DNA from: Phoronis ovalis
Lineage: Eukaryota; Phoronida; Phoronidae
DNA length: 20,431 bases
Assembly (NCBI GenBank): GCA_028565635.1
Contig: JAOXYB010001680.1
Location: forward strand, 1 to 20,431
Direction: 5' to 3'
Shown here piece by piece: positions 11,044 to 20,129 of this stretch. The notes below the pieces were generated by a model, which saw only the letters and a program-made list of their open reading frames with translations, had not been told where the DNA came from and ran no database searches. Position numbers and translations under genes: made by a program. Each line of letters starts with the position of its first letter. Positions within the stretch are counted from its first letter, which is position 1.

Positions 11044-13356
11044 CTATTCTGATATATCAAAATGCTAAGTGGTAATCAAACATCACAACTGACTATTTTA
11101 CCTGATATTCCTAAACTATTTGCACTGCCATGGCAGCTTTCAGTACGTGTACACAAATCTACAACTATTTTTAACAAAATAGATACGGTATAGAGTTTCA
11201 CCTAACTTTTGTAATTGAATGTAATAGCGCTAAAAGCATACTTTATTCTTTCAAAGTCATGTTGACTTTTTATATCTATCAGTTTTGTCATAACATTACT
11301 ATGGCTCATATTGCTAGGTGCAAATGCGTACATATTTTAAGATGAGGCCCGCTACGGGGTTAGGTTAACTTCAGTCCTGCATTGGCATTTTAATTCATGT
11401 CACTGGAAATATAATCAGAATTGAAATAGGCACACTGAAGAAGAAAATATATATTTAGACCAATCAATTTCTTTGCACATGTAAGTTATCTGCAATGTCA
11501 ATTCAAAAAATTCAAACCTACATGTACATAACAACACAACTTGATCATCTTTCTAACTTTTATTTTCACAAAATTCAATATAAATTCTAATATTATCAAG
11601 AATCACAAAAAATATTAATATCATTTTTCATGATTAAAACAGCGATGCTAAATTATATTATTTATTAATTAAATTGTATTCCCTTTATTTTTAATTTATG
11701 CTAAAAAAATGTCTACAGTACAGTTCTTTATTGCAATACACACATCTATTCAGAAATTTTGAAACTGCTTCCTGCCATGATGGTGACAGATACAAGACTT
11801 TAGGATACCTGAGACTGTTATAACTAAATGTTATACCAGAACAGAAATGAGTACTCTTTAACTGGAGTCTACCTAAAACAAATGTATTAAAGAGAATACA
11901 ATGGTTTCTGATCTTCCAAATTTTTATGAAATTGTTTAATATATAACTTTCAAATCAGATGTCCTTTGGAGCAAGTTTACAGAATATATATACAAGGTGT
12001 GAACCTATAGAAACTACCACGTATCCCCAGCAAGGTATGACACAAAAGTGTTGTGTATGAAGCCGGGTATCATGAGTGAAGGGATGATGATGATTCGTGT
12101 TATTACTCTGGTAAGGCTGCTAGTCCAAAGATGGAAGGAACTAAAAATAACAGTGCTGCCCTAACTTTGACTCCTTATGTTTGACAACTGACAAAGATTA
12201 ATGAGTTACAGGTCTCCCAGGTAGAGTTTATCTTATCATTTCCCTTATAATGGCTAATTAAATTTGCCTGTCACATAATGTGATACAAATAAAAGACATC
12301 TTAGCAGATAAATAAACTTAACAAAAAAAAACATATAGTCTTTCAATACACAATTTAACAAATGTTTAGATGTAGGCTAGATTTTCAACAGGGTAGGATA
12401 TATTGAATTATTTTAAATTTATGTTTTACAAAACAGTATAATACCCCTTAGCTACATTAAAATATATTCATATGCATGTTAAACTTAATAGTACTCTACC
12501 TTTCGACCTATATGGTGGCAGATGATACTATTCTACATGGACAGTCTTTCAGAAAGAGATATCATTATCAGCCAATGATGTAGATATTGATTTCAGAGGT
12601 TTTCTAATAAGGTTGAAGATTAATTGACAGCTCATATGTAGAGTGCCAGTAGATCGATGCATAATATATTACATGAAAAATCATAAGAAAACCAAGAAAT
12701 CAACACCTGGAACTGAAAGAAATTCAATCAGTTTAACAGCCTAATGTAACAATGATTAAGACATTCTAGCAAACTAAAAATACTTCTATATAAAAATACT
12801 ACTTCAACACATGGATATAAGCAGCAAAGACAACTGCATGCAGCTGCTGCAATGTCATCAAGATAGATATAACAAGTTAGTATTGCAAATTGAAACAATA
12901 TTAAGTGCTTCTATTATGCAAAAAAGAAGGAAAATAAAGCACATTCCTTTATAAGATGTTTCCAAGTTTAAACAGGAGCAGTGTACATTTTACATGACTC
13001 ATACATCATTGCAATCCTATGGTACGTCTTAGCAAGATTAAAATTGTAGAAAAAAGTCTATAAGCAAACTTATGCCTTGACAAACAATCTGTGTCAATAG
13101 TATAATGGGGGGCTGTAAGGGGGGTATTGCAAGCAGCGAGCATTTGGTCTGTTCAGTGCGAGCATTGTCTTTTGGTGAACATTATTTTGCATATTTTTTT
13201 AATTTAGTAGTCTATGTGAGCAGCGAGCATTGCCGATTTTTAAGTGCGAGCATTGTACCTTGGGGGGTACTCCCTACCCCTCTCATAATAAAAATGCTAA
13301 CTAGCTAAGAATAAAATTTCAAACTTTTATCTGGTGTCGTACAAAATATAAGTTAC
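11044..13356 (-). other. Kazrin intron (2.3 kb)
   Basis: It holds the GC-ended repeat (13107-13284) and otherwise nothing I can support. A donor-like site near 11110 follows frames with stops. Confidence 0.5.
13107..13284. repeat. GC-ended interspersed repeat with internal duplication
   Basis: The unit starts GGGGGGCTGTAAGGGGGG and ends GGGGGGTACTCCCTACCCC, and is flanked by ATAAT on both sides (13102-13106, 13285-13289), a possible 5-bp target duplication. Inside, AGCAGCGAGCATT occurs twice (about 13131 and 13220) and AGTGCGAGCATTGT twice (about 13156 and 13241), giving two copies of a roughly 88-bp module. The G+C and CpG content contrast sharply with the surrounding intron. The open frame here is incidental. 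Confidence 0.5.
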
Positions 13357-13473
13357 CTTCCTCTGCTTGAGTATTTTGAATTTCAAACAACTGAGTAAAT
13401 GTTCTTTGTAAAACATTATTATATCTTGCAGCCTTGATAAACTCCATACAGTCAGTTTTAAAACCATTATAAG
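13357..13473 (-). CDS. KAZN: Kazrin homologue, probable first coding exon (ATG at 13447)
   Basis: The exon ends at a donor reading GAAG|GTAACT, phase 1, and starts at a weaker acceptor (TGCTTGAG|CT). Coding from ATG 13447-13445 gives 30 codons starting MEFIKAARYNNVLQ and ending FEIQNTQAEE, then one base of the next codon. The upstream 26 nt of the exon are also open. If the candidate exon at 14570-14666 precedes it, an in-frame TGA appears there, so the ATG at 13447 would be the first in-frame start. With this start, the part of the protein visible in the window is about 233 residues (30+15+113+75), and the VEDNK motif lies about 110 residues in. The residues are amphipathic and acidic, continuing the helical character of the later exons. 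Assignment to kazrin rests on phase, strand, order and sequence character, not on recognised homology. Confidence 0.55.
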
Positions 13474-14569
13474 CTCAAGCACAAAGTATTACATAAATTT
13501 TTACTAGCTTCACTGTGAATGACACTGAAATTTACAAACTTTTGCTTTTAAAGTATTATTACTAGCATAAAATATCCTAAGATAAAGCTTCAATACATTT
13601 TGGGATGAACAGATGGATCAGTAATAGTGCGCAATTCTTAGATGATTCAACATCACTAGTACTAATAAATTAAACAATGCAGACATATCAAAACCAGAAT
13701 GGACCCACATAAGATTAATTAAATACTCTAGGTATTGAATCAAGACAACATGCAATTTTTTATATTACGATAGGTATTATAGCTATTTTTTCCAAAACAT
13801 ATTTTTGATTATGTTAGTTTTTTAAGTTCGCTTCTGGCTAGTATACAAAATTATACTTGGTCTTGATACTGTATAATATTAAAACGAGTATAATTATAAT
13901 AGCTATTGTTTATCTGCCATATGGACTAATTTTGAATAGCACATTTGGATTATACATTATACTGCATAGCCTGTACTTTAGGTTGTTTAACTACCTAAAA
14001 AATATAATTTCAATCTTTATCAAATTCTGACATCTTAGATGTTTTAAACTTTAAGAAACTCAAGCGAAATTGCAATTAAACTGATACAAAATGTATGGTG
14101 AAAGAACAAAAATAGTATCCCTTTCAATTCGGTTTTATATTGGGAATTTTCGTATAAAATTGTTAGAATATTAAAATTAGGGCTAGGAGGTGCCATGTGG
14201 TAAGAAAAAAAAGATGCAAAAATCAATATTTCCCCCAAAAGTCACTGGTTGAAGGATTTGGCGGTTAAACTAAAAAAAACGTAAAATACTCGCTACAAGT
14301 GTATATATTTCTTGAATTTGTACTTTTTAAAAAATTTTATATACTGTTTATCATTGTTTATCTTGTTGTCACGTAGCAGATATTTTGCTTGATGTATATG
14401 GTGCTGTATTGCAAAACTCAAACAAAGCAACTCCTACATCAGACATCCATGGTCACATTCTATGCTTCATAAAACACCACTTTTATTTAAACAAATATAT
14501 ACACAAATAGGAAAAGAGTGTGCAAAACAATGGACAACACGTTTTACAGTAAAATGAAACAGAACTTAC
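13474..14569 (-). other. Intron or upstream region of kazrin
   Basis: AT-rich sequence. The short open frame at 14044-14238 shows no recognisable protein features. Nothing else is supported. Confidence 0.45.
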
Positions 14570-14666
14570 CCAAATTATAGTTTGCAATAAATACTGATCT
14601 CTTAAACAGAACTGGTCATTGTCCAACAGCTCTCCTTTTGAAAAATCAGGATTTATATATCTTTAA
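14570..14666 (-). other. KAZN: Candidate 5' UTR exon of kazrin
   Basis: This 97-nt interval on the minus strand has a good acceptor (TTTATGATTTTACAG) and a strong donor (TTTGG|GTAAGTT). Spliced to the exon starting at 13473, it places an in-frame TGA upstream of the ATG at 13447, which suits a non-coding leader. A different frame is open across it, but that frame ends in phase 0 and does not match the phase-1 series, so I do not treat it as coding. The call rests on splice consensus and position only. Confidence 0.28.
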
Positions 14667-15149
14667 CTGTAAAATCATAAAGCTACAAAGCTAAGAAAAC
14701 ATTGGTATCTTGTTATCAGGTAATAATATCATAACAGACTGTACCAGGTTGGCCCTTTTCACAAATGTTTGAACTATATTTATATTTGTGAATCACTATT
14801 GTGGGCTTTAATTCATACCAAGTTGCAACAAAGACTAGAAAAAAATACAGATTTCTACCAAAACTTATGTAACACCACTCACAAGTCTAGATTTTAAATT
14901 TGTTATATATATTTCCTTTATAAAATCTATTTTGCTTACTAATAATTTTTTGACAAAGCTGATATTCAATTGTTTTTTTTTCACAGATACACTTCACAAC
15001 TTATTGCTTAAATAAACAATTATTCTAACACAAGCCTTTAATAATATTGCACTGCCTATATTGTAGCTATATCAAGTACCTGCAACAAAATTACTTTTTT
15101 TATATAACTGTTATATTACTATTTAAATATACGTTGAAAATATCTTTGC
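14667..15149 (-). other. Unannotated AT-rich stretch upstream of kazrin coding exons
   Basis: I see no coding, RNA or repeat feature here. If the two candidate leader exons are real, it is intron. Confidence 0.4.
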
Positions 15150-15760
15150 CACAAAGCTATCATGATGGCCTGTTTGAGGCCCGTGGGATGCTTACTGACA
15201 GATGTTGCCATAGCTTGTTGCTATCCCGGTTACGTTGCTAGTGAGTTGTTAGTACTGGTTTTCAAGGGGGTATTTAGATTGTGATTTCTCAATAAGCAAG
15301 TTAGTTTAAATCTCGTCGTCACCAACTTCCGAAGTGAGAGGAAGCTTCTGTTCAGGAGATTTAGCATCGGAAATAATGTGACACTAATAGCGGCAGCATT
15401 CGTTCATGGGTAGTCTACTTGGTTACCGGTATACTGCTACCGAGAACTGAGAGTGAGAAACGTCCAGGGTATTCTTAGATTTTCATTGTCAGCCACGGCA
15501 AGGGGTCCTTCAAAGTCGCCTGTGTCCCTTTTGTGGACACCCTTTAGCAAGTTACAAAAGCTATTTAGTTAAAATACAAACGATTAACTGGCATGACAAC
15601 TTTTGCCATTTCACCATGAATGCTTAGACCGTGACGTCTGTTACAGCAGACAAAATAAAAATGGCTGTGTTTGATCTTCTTTACTAAAGAGCTCAACATT
15701 TTTAGAGACATCACTGCGGCTAGACTAGTTGCAGAAACGTTTTACCTGTAACATGGACTT
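15150..15760. promoter_or_regulatory. CpG-richer zone, possible kazrin promoter/5' region
   Basis: This stretch carries many CpGs (for example around 15182, 15227, 15313, 15369, 15391, 15426, 15464, 15516) and is visibly less AT-rich than its surroundings. It sits upstream of the kazrin coding exons on the minus strand. In invertebrates with gene-body methylation, promoters often keep CpGs. Three same-direction GTTGC half-sites lie at 15204, 15217 and 15234. No TATA box or initiator could be placed. Confidence 0.3.
15204..15241 (+). promoter_or_regulatory. Cluster of three RFX-like half-sites
   Basis: GTTGCCATAG, GTTGCTATCC and GTTGCTAGTG occur within 38 bp, each resembling the left half (GTTGCC/TAT) of an RFX X-box. 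No partner half GGCAAC is present at the proper spacing, so this is suggestive only. Confidence 0.2.
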
Positions 15761-15830
15761 TTCAGCGATTTTTGTCAAAAATAAAAATAGGATTGACGAT
15801 GATGATACTAAGAAAAAAGAACACAAGTCT
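15746..15830 (-). other. Candidate kazrin leader exon (donor only)
   Basis: On the minus strand the donor TACAG|GTAAAACG ends at 15746, just after a short ATG-TTA-CAG. It sits inside the CpG-richer zone and upstream of the 14666-14570 candidate exon. The 5' limit given is arbitrary, because no transcription start signal is visible. Spliced to 14666, the ATG would open an upstream ORF of about 8 codons. An oppositely oriented 28-codon ORF overlaps it, so the strand of any transcript here is uncertain. Confidence 0.18.
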
Positions 15831-15849
15831 GGCATTTAAATTATTCTGT

Positions 15850-15855
15850 TTTATT
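15850..15855 (-). terminator. Possible polyadenylation signal for the Orange-domain gene
   Basis: The minus strand reads AATAAA here, about 775 nt after the stop codon at 16630. It is in the right direction for the end of this transcript. In such AT-rich DNA the hexamer is common, so this is only a candidate. Confidence 0.2.
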
Positions 15856-15894
15856 TATATGTAATTAATTAAAAATTAAATAACACAAACAGTT

Positions 15895-15910
15895 TATATA
15901 TATATATATA
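15895..15910. repeat. (TA)8 microsatellite
   Basis: Eight uninterrupted TA units are seen directly. Confidence 0.9.
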
Positions 15911-16204
15911 CAACAATAGGTAACAACAAGCAAATGTACAAGCACTGGTTCTTAATAGTTAGAATTATCAAAATTGATATAAAAATGAAAAAAAGAATAA
16001 AATATTTCATCGTGTATAGCACCCTGATGTAACGGAATCTTACAAGACGTCTATCAAGCATAATATAAATATATGATCTGATCATCCGTCTTTTGTTATC
16101 TGTTGCACACACAAATGTCGATAGGCCTACATTTAAATAACAGTCCTCGTCTCGCACGCCAACAAAAAGGCGCAATGCATGACGGTTATGCATTTTAAAA
16201 TGAC

Positions 16205-16610
16205 CCCCTAAACGCTGATTTTTCCTTAATTTAGTATCCCTATTTTCGCGAAAACAAGGATATTTTGCACTGAAAAAAAAACTTTTTGGGTTTTCAAGAA
16301 GACAAAGGCAATTTTTTCCCTTGTTACTGAATAATTAAGTACAGTCAATGAAGGTAAGGTTAGTAAACATGAATCCCGACAGGAACAAAATTTTTCCCGT
16401 ACTTTTTTACTCGTTTTTAGTATAAATCTGGTCACGATTCCCTTGATTTTATACACTATTTTTGATTTTCAAGGAGTCCTTTTCTAAAATCTACCCTTTT
16501 TTCCAGTTTCGAGGACCGTGACAAAATAATCCCCCTTTTCCGCGAATTTCGTAGCGATCATGCGGTCCCATATCATGCTGGAGTGCGGGGATTGGGGTAA
16601 CAGTAACTTG
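16205..16610. repeat. Probable degenerate interspersed repeat in CpG-richer DNA
   Basis: The minus strand shows recurring blocks such as CGCGGAAAAGGGGG, GGAAAAAAGGGTAG and ACGGGAAAAATTTTG at roughly 30-60 nt intervals, with C-rich/G-rich edges (ACCCCCTAAACGC near 16203, GCGGGGATTGGGG near 16585). The layout resembles the interior of the other element but I see no target duplication. It lies in the 3' flank or 3' UTR of the Orange-domain gene. Confidence 0.3.
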
Positions 16611-16629
16611 TCTGAAATATATAAAAAAG

Positions 16630-17162
16630 TTAATCGTATCTCTGAAGAAATAATAGTTGGTCGTTTTTGATCAATTTTTGCTCATTACCGTGATGATGGT
16701 AATTACCAAAACTGTTTTGGGGTAATGCGTGACCATAGTAACTATAATCATTTACGACAGTTTCTGGAATATTATCTTCAATGCACTCTTCCAAGTCGAT
16801 CAAAAAATCATCCACAATGTCTTCTAAAATATCACATTCAGACTCCTGTTCTACCTCTTCTGTGAGTACAGTTTCATGAGAAAAGGTAATTTCTGTTTGC
16901 TTTATTTGATTGTCCAATGTATACTTTTCAAAGTTCGCTATTTCAAAAATTGTATTGCTACTGTTTTGATATTCATCTCTGTCATTCTGCATAAAAATGT
17001 CAACATTCAGTTGTTGCTGTTGTTGTAAAAGGTACTCCATTAGTCCTGAAATGAGTGGATGACTGGCAGGTAACTCTTCTGTTTCCATTAAGAATTTGAT
17101 GGTTTCAACCATACAGTCGGTATATCCAGCAAGAAGTTCTCTCTGCGGAAAGGTCGTCATAG
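16630..17162 (-). CDS. Orange-domain protein (HES/HEY-like), terminal exon; no bHLH found
   Basis: The exon starts after acceptor TCTATTGCAG and reads CT-ATG..., with a complete 176-residue ORF from ATG 17160 to a TAA at 16630. Residues about 9-45 (GYTDCMVETIKFL ... HPLISGLMEYLL) fit the Orange domain of hairy/E(spl)/HEY repressors: aromatic after G, C three residues on, E-x(3)-FL, then HPL-x(3)-L-x(3)-L. A Q5 run (46-50) follows. Residues about 96-133 are strongly acidic (EEVEQESECDILEDIVDDF), and the C-terminus is Y/H/N-rich. It ends QRYD, without the WRPW or YRPW co-repressor motif of HES/HEY proteins. G at -3 of the ATG gives a reasonable start context. No basic region or helix-loop-helix was seen in the 2.3 kb upstream to the MFI gene. 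In family members the Orange domain normally follows a bHLH. The protein is therefore either bHLH-less, or its bHLH exon is hidden or off-window. Confidence 0.82.
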
Positions 17163-17575
17163 CTGCAATAGATGAAAAAATATAACTTGCCTGGCTGACT
17201 GGTGGATTTAATTTTTTACGACTTTTTTAAACACCGATATTTATAATAAAATAAACTAAAAGATTCTAACAAGCATTTTAGCCATGTAGGTTACTTATTC
17301 CATTGCGAAAATAATTTAAAAAACTAAATACTTATGAGCAAAAAGTATATTCTATCACTAGTTTTGACATTGGTTTCTGTTTGTTTTTAATTTTGTTTTT
17401 CAAACAAAGTTGAAAAGTTCTAGAACATGTTCCTAAACTAAAATTATAAAACGTTCGAAAGTAATTTGGTTCAAAATGAAATACAAGCGGCATTTTGGAT
17501 TTTTCATTATCATATTACAAAACTAAAGCCTAACCAAGTTTGCATATTCTTGTAAAAGTAATTGGAATGACTTAC
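17163..17575 (-). other. Intron of the Orange-domain gene
   Basis: A 413-nt intron bounded by GTAAGT and TTGCAG on the minus strand, AT-rich, with no embedded feature seen. Confidence 0.5.
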
Positions 17576-17690
17576 CTAGATCTGCGTGCGTGGAAATTAT
17601 AAAAAGTGACGAAAATAATAAATTTCTCAGTTGTTGCAAATGACGATCAGATTCTCTGACAAACTGGTTATACTGATTAAACCGTGTCTA
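17576..17690 (-). other. Probable upstream exon of the Orange-domain gene
   Basis: A strong donor (GATCTAG|GTAAGT) ends this exon at 17576, leaving a 413-nt intron before the acceptor at 17163. The splice gives GCT-ATG. Read in the frame of the downstream ATG, the interval is open for 37 codons back to a TAG at 17690-17688, but it contains no ATG. I therefore treat it as a 5' UTR or as part of a coding exon whose beginning I cannot place. Its translation does not resemble a bHLH. An AATAAAAGG stretch near 17755-17763 could serve as a TATA-like element, which is weak evidence. The 5' limit is set at the in-frame stop and is not a mapped start site. Confidence 0.42.
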
Positions 17691-18159
17691 TGTCCTCAGA
17701 ATTTTAATATCTACCAATTGTTTTCTTTTTATTGTCAAATAAGTTTACGCAAATTCCTTTTATTGTAAAGTGTGTTTTACATCGGATAGATCTGGAATTC
17801 TTACCACATATTTTCAACTATGTTATAACAATAATCGACAGATCAGGATGTTTTATTTAATGATCAGTGATCAGACAAATCAAATAATATTAGTTTACGA
17901 ATGTTTCTTTACCATCTACAAGATATTCCATTGTTTGATACAAAGGCGCAAAGAAACAAGAATATTAAATTCTCAGCCTTCGTAAATATACACGAATTTA
18001 TTATATATTTTATTTTGATAAAATCAATCATGAGAGTTTGTTTTGATTATTTATATAATTTCACTGTAGCAGATCAAACTATTAGTTTAGTAAGATAAAC
18101 ATATTATGAATACCCTACCAAAATATAATAACAAACATATGTATTATTTTTCTAAGCAG

Positions 18160-18521
18160 ACTTGGAATTAGTACTATTCTGTTGTTGATCCTGGTCGGTG
18201 TCGCTATTATGAATCCGGATATTTTACATTCCGATGTTTTCTATGATTATTTTGACAATCTTTTGATTAGAACAAAAGCTTTTTACCTAATTCGTTTGAT
18301 ACAGGAACTACTATTTTCTTTTAATCACTCCAAAGTGTTGATTACAATGTTGGACATATATAGCATGGTTCGTTATCAAAGTAACATTTTGAAATATTAC
18401 TTTTTGACTGTGGGGGTGTATCATGATGACAGGTTCTCACATATTATTTCACGTAAATGTAAAATGAACACCAAGACCCATCATTTTAAACCTAATTTCC
18501 AATTTTACATATTTATAATAG
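18160..18521 (+). other. Exon-like open stretch of unknown origin (plus strand)
   Basis: A 121-codon open stretch runs between acceptor TTTTTCTAAGCAG (AG 18158-18159) and donor ATAATAG|GTAAGC. The translation includes VGVAIMNPDILHSDVFYDYF and later many I, L, F, Y residues. I recognise no family. Its length is somewhat unusual for this composition. It could be an exon of an unseen gene, a decayed mobile element (its first ~80 nt are CpG-richer than the flanks) or chance. It lies opposite in direction to all three recognised genes, between MFI and the Orange gene. Confidence 0.2.
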
Positions 18522-19016
18522 GTAAGCTCAAGTAATTTCAGGTAATTTACTACACAAAAATAATTTCATTCCAATTTGTAGCAAGTTCTAGGTATTGACA
18601 AAGTTGTTTTGAAAAAAAATCTTTATTCAAGTTACGTGGTTAATTTCAAATATCTTTCTTTAAAGAGCACAATATTTGTTCCTTTTATTTTATACGATCA
18701 ATACCCAACCTCATGTTTTCGGCTTAAAAGCAACATGCATAATGACAAAATATAAACAATAAATATTTTTCCAAAAAAATTTACCAACGCCTAGAACTCA
18801 ACACGGATAAACTTAAATTTGGATATCTAGTTTTTCAAACGAGAACATAGTGAGATTTTTTTTTTTGAATCCCTTGAGAACCAAACATTTTATCCAGACT
18901 CATCTAAGAGTGGCCTTGATCTAAAATAGAAGGCACAAGAGTTGTGGTCTTCAAAGAAAAACAATTAATTGAAGTTAACTGAACTAATAAAAGCACATTC
19001 TGTGTAATTTTTATGC

Positions 19017-19022
19017 TTTATT
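19017..19022 (-). terminator. Possible polyadenylation signal of MFI homologue
   Basis: The minus strand carries AATAAA about 465 nt past the MFI stop codon, before any other recognisable gene. This is a plausible 3' end, but the hexamer is frequent in this composition. Confidence 0.25.
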
Positions 19023-19485
19023 ACATAAATAATATAACTTTACATCAGTTTTTTTTTTGTATATGATGTACTGAAAGGGTTATCTGATATACATGTAAAT
19101 CCAATTGGAATGTACTGGATTGCTTTGTACTTTGGTCAAATTTTTAATTATTTTACAAACAATAATACATGAAAGACCACATAATCTTAATTTCACAAAA
19201 CAAACAAAATTTAATTTCCAAAACCACATTTCTGACATTTCATCCAAAAAACAACATCCAGTATAAAGCATAATTTGAATATGACATTTCATTGTTCAAA
19301 CAGCTTTGTCCATTAACCAATAATTATAAATGTGTGACAAAACTTATTAGATGACTTTGAAAAACTTTATCATTTCTTGTGAGCCTCTTGCTATAATTTC
19401 TATAAATAAATGTCCCATATTTGCTACAAGTGGTTCCATAATTACAAATAAATGATCCAAACCAGAAAAGCTTCCATATTGTTAT

Positions 19486-19672
19486 TTACATAACCATTGG
19501 AGGCTCAATTGTTGTTTCTCTAGACATGTATGTCTGTGTTCCTGGTCTTGTAGGAGCAGTGGATAAAGTGAAAGTAAATGGATCAGTTTCTGTGGTAAAC
19601 AAATTCAATCTATCATTTATTAACTGGTCAGAGTTACCACTGGTAGCCACTTCCTTCCAACCGGCCAAATAA
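19486..19672 (-). CDS. MFI: MFI (C11orf65) homologue, last coding exon
   Basis: The acceptor ATTTTAG is followed by T-TAT-TTG-GCC. The split codon GA|T joins the previous exon as ..LNFD-D-YLAGWKEVATS.., matching human LNFDEYIASWKEIATS. The conserved part ends soon after. The remaining 50 or so residues (ending TTIEPPMVM, stop TAA 19488-19486) are low in charge and rich in T, P and S, and do not align with the human tail, which is normal for this family as far as I can tell. Only two exons of the gene are visible, and together they code for the C-terminal ~118 residues. Confidence 0.85.
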
Positions 19673-19958
19673 CTAAAATAAAAATAATCCCTTTTTGATG
19701 AAATACCACTTTATTATTTAGCTTTCTTACCAAACTAAAGTAAAATTTTACACTTTAAAAATCTAATCAATTTCCTTTTTTATCATGTTTTATGGCTTTT
19801 AATTGAACATTCACATCTTTCCACAGCTTAAAGTGCATTAGATACATCTCATAAAATATACTTGGAAACGTAACAAAATGATATGTAATTATCCATTTCA
19901 ATAAAAGGGAGTCTTTAACAGTATTTTGTGTGCATTTCATTAATAAACAAATACATAC

Positions 19959-20129
19959 TCATCAAAATTGAGACCTGTTGTCCAGTCTAATAATTCATCA
20001 ACTTCCCACTCTTCTAAGGCATCATATCCTTCCTGTTCAACTGTAGTTATCATCCCTACTGATGCTCCATGAATCAAATCTATAGTCTCGGGATCATCTG
20101 TTCTGGCTTTTAGCATACCATCTTTATAC
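19959..20129 (-). CDS. MFI: MFI (C11orf65) homologue, penultimate coding exon
   Basis: This 171-nt exon (57 codons) has acceptor GTATGTTAG and donor GATGA|GTATGT, phase 2 at both ends. It encodes YKDGMLKARTDDPETIDLIH followed by an acidic segment with LEEWEVDELLDWTTGLNFD. This closely parallels human C11orf65/MFI (MYYSGSLEAKSTHHETLGLIH ... MEWEVDEVLNWTNTLNFDEY), with the same spacing. The split codon at the 5' edge ends in G, which fits the methionine seen in human. MFI is reported to bind the mitochondrial fission factor MFF and block recruitment of the dynamin DRP1, favouring fused mitochondria. The N-terminal part with its IQ-like region would be encoded right of the window. The identification is from remembered sequence, but the match is long and ordered. 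Confidence 0.88.

Larger units (their letters stand above)
17691..19485. other. Intergenic region and MFI 3' UTR
   Basis: The part near 19485-19000 is probably MFI 3' UTR on the minus strand. The remainder should hold the promoter of the Orange gene. I searched it on the minus strand for a bHLH basic region or LEKADILE-like helix and found none. The plus-strand exon-like stretch at 18160-18521 is the only other structure. Confidence 0.5.

Noticed and set aside
11108-11150. Donor-like CAG|GTAAAA on the minus strand next to the palindrome CTGCCATGGCAG.
   Set aside because: The phase needed to join the upstream AG of the micro-exon contains a TAG, the palindrome is short, and neither adds up to a feature.
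13105-13308. Plus-strand 67-codon open frame.
   Set aside because: It is contained in the GC-ended repeat, whose duplicated modules give repeated EH motifs rather than a real protein.
15522-15540. Inverted repeat GTGTCC ... GGACAC that might be a hairpin.
   Set aside because: Only 6-bp arms, no poly-U or other context; expected by chance in a window this size.
15894-16193. Minus-strand 99-codon open frame (MHNRHALRLFVGVRD...).
   Set aside because: It lies downstream of the Orange-gene stop and runs into the TA microsatellite. The second half is simple I/Y/F-rich translation of AT-rich DNA.
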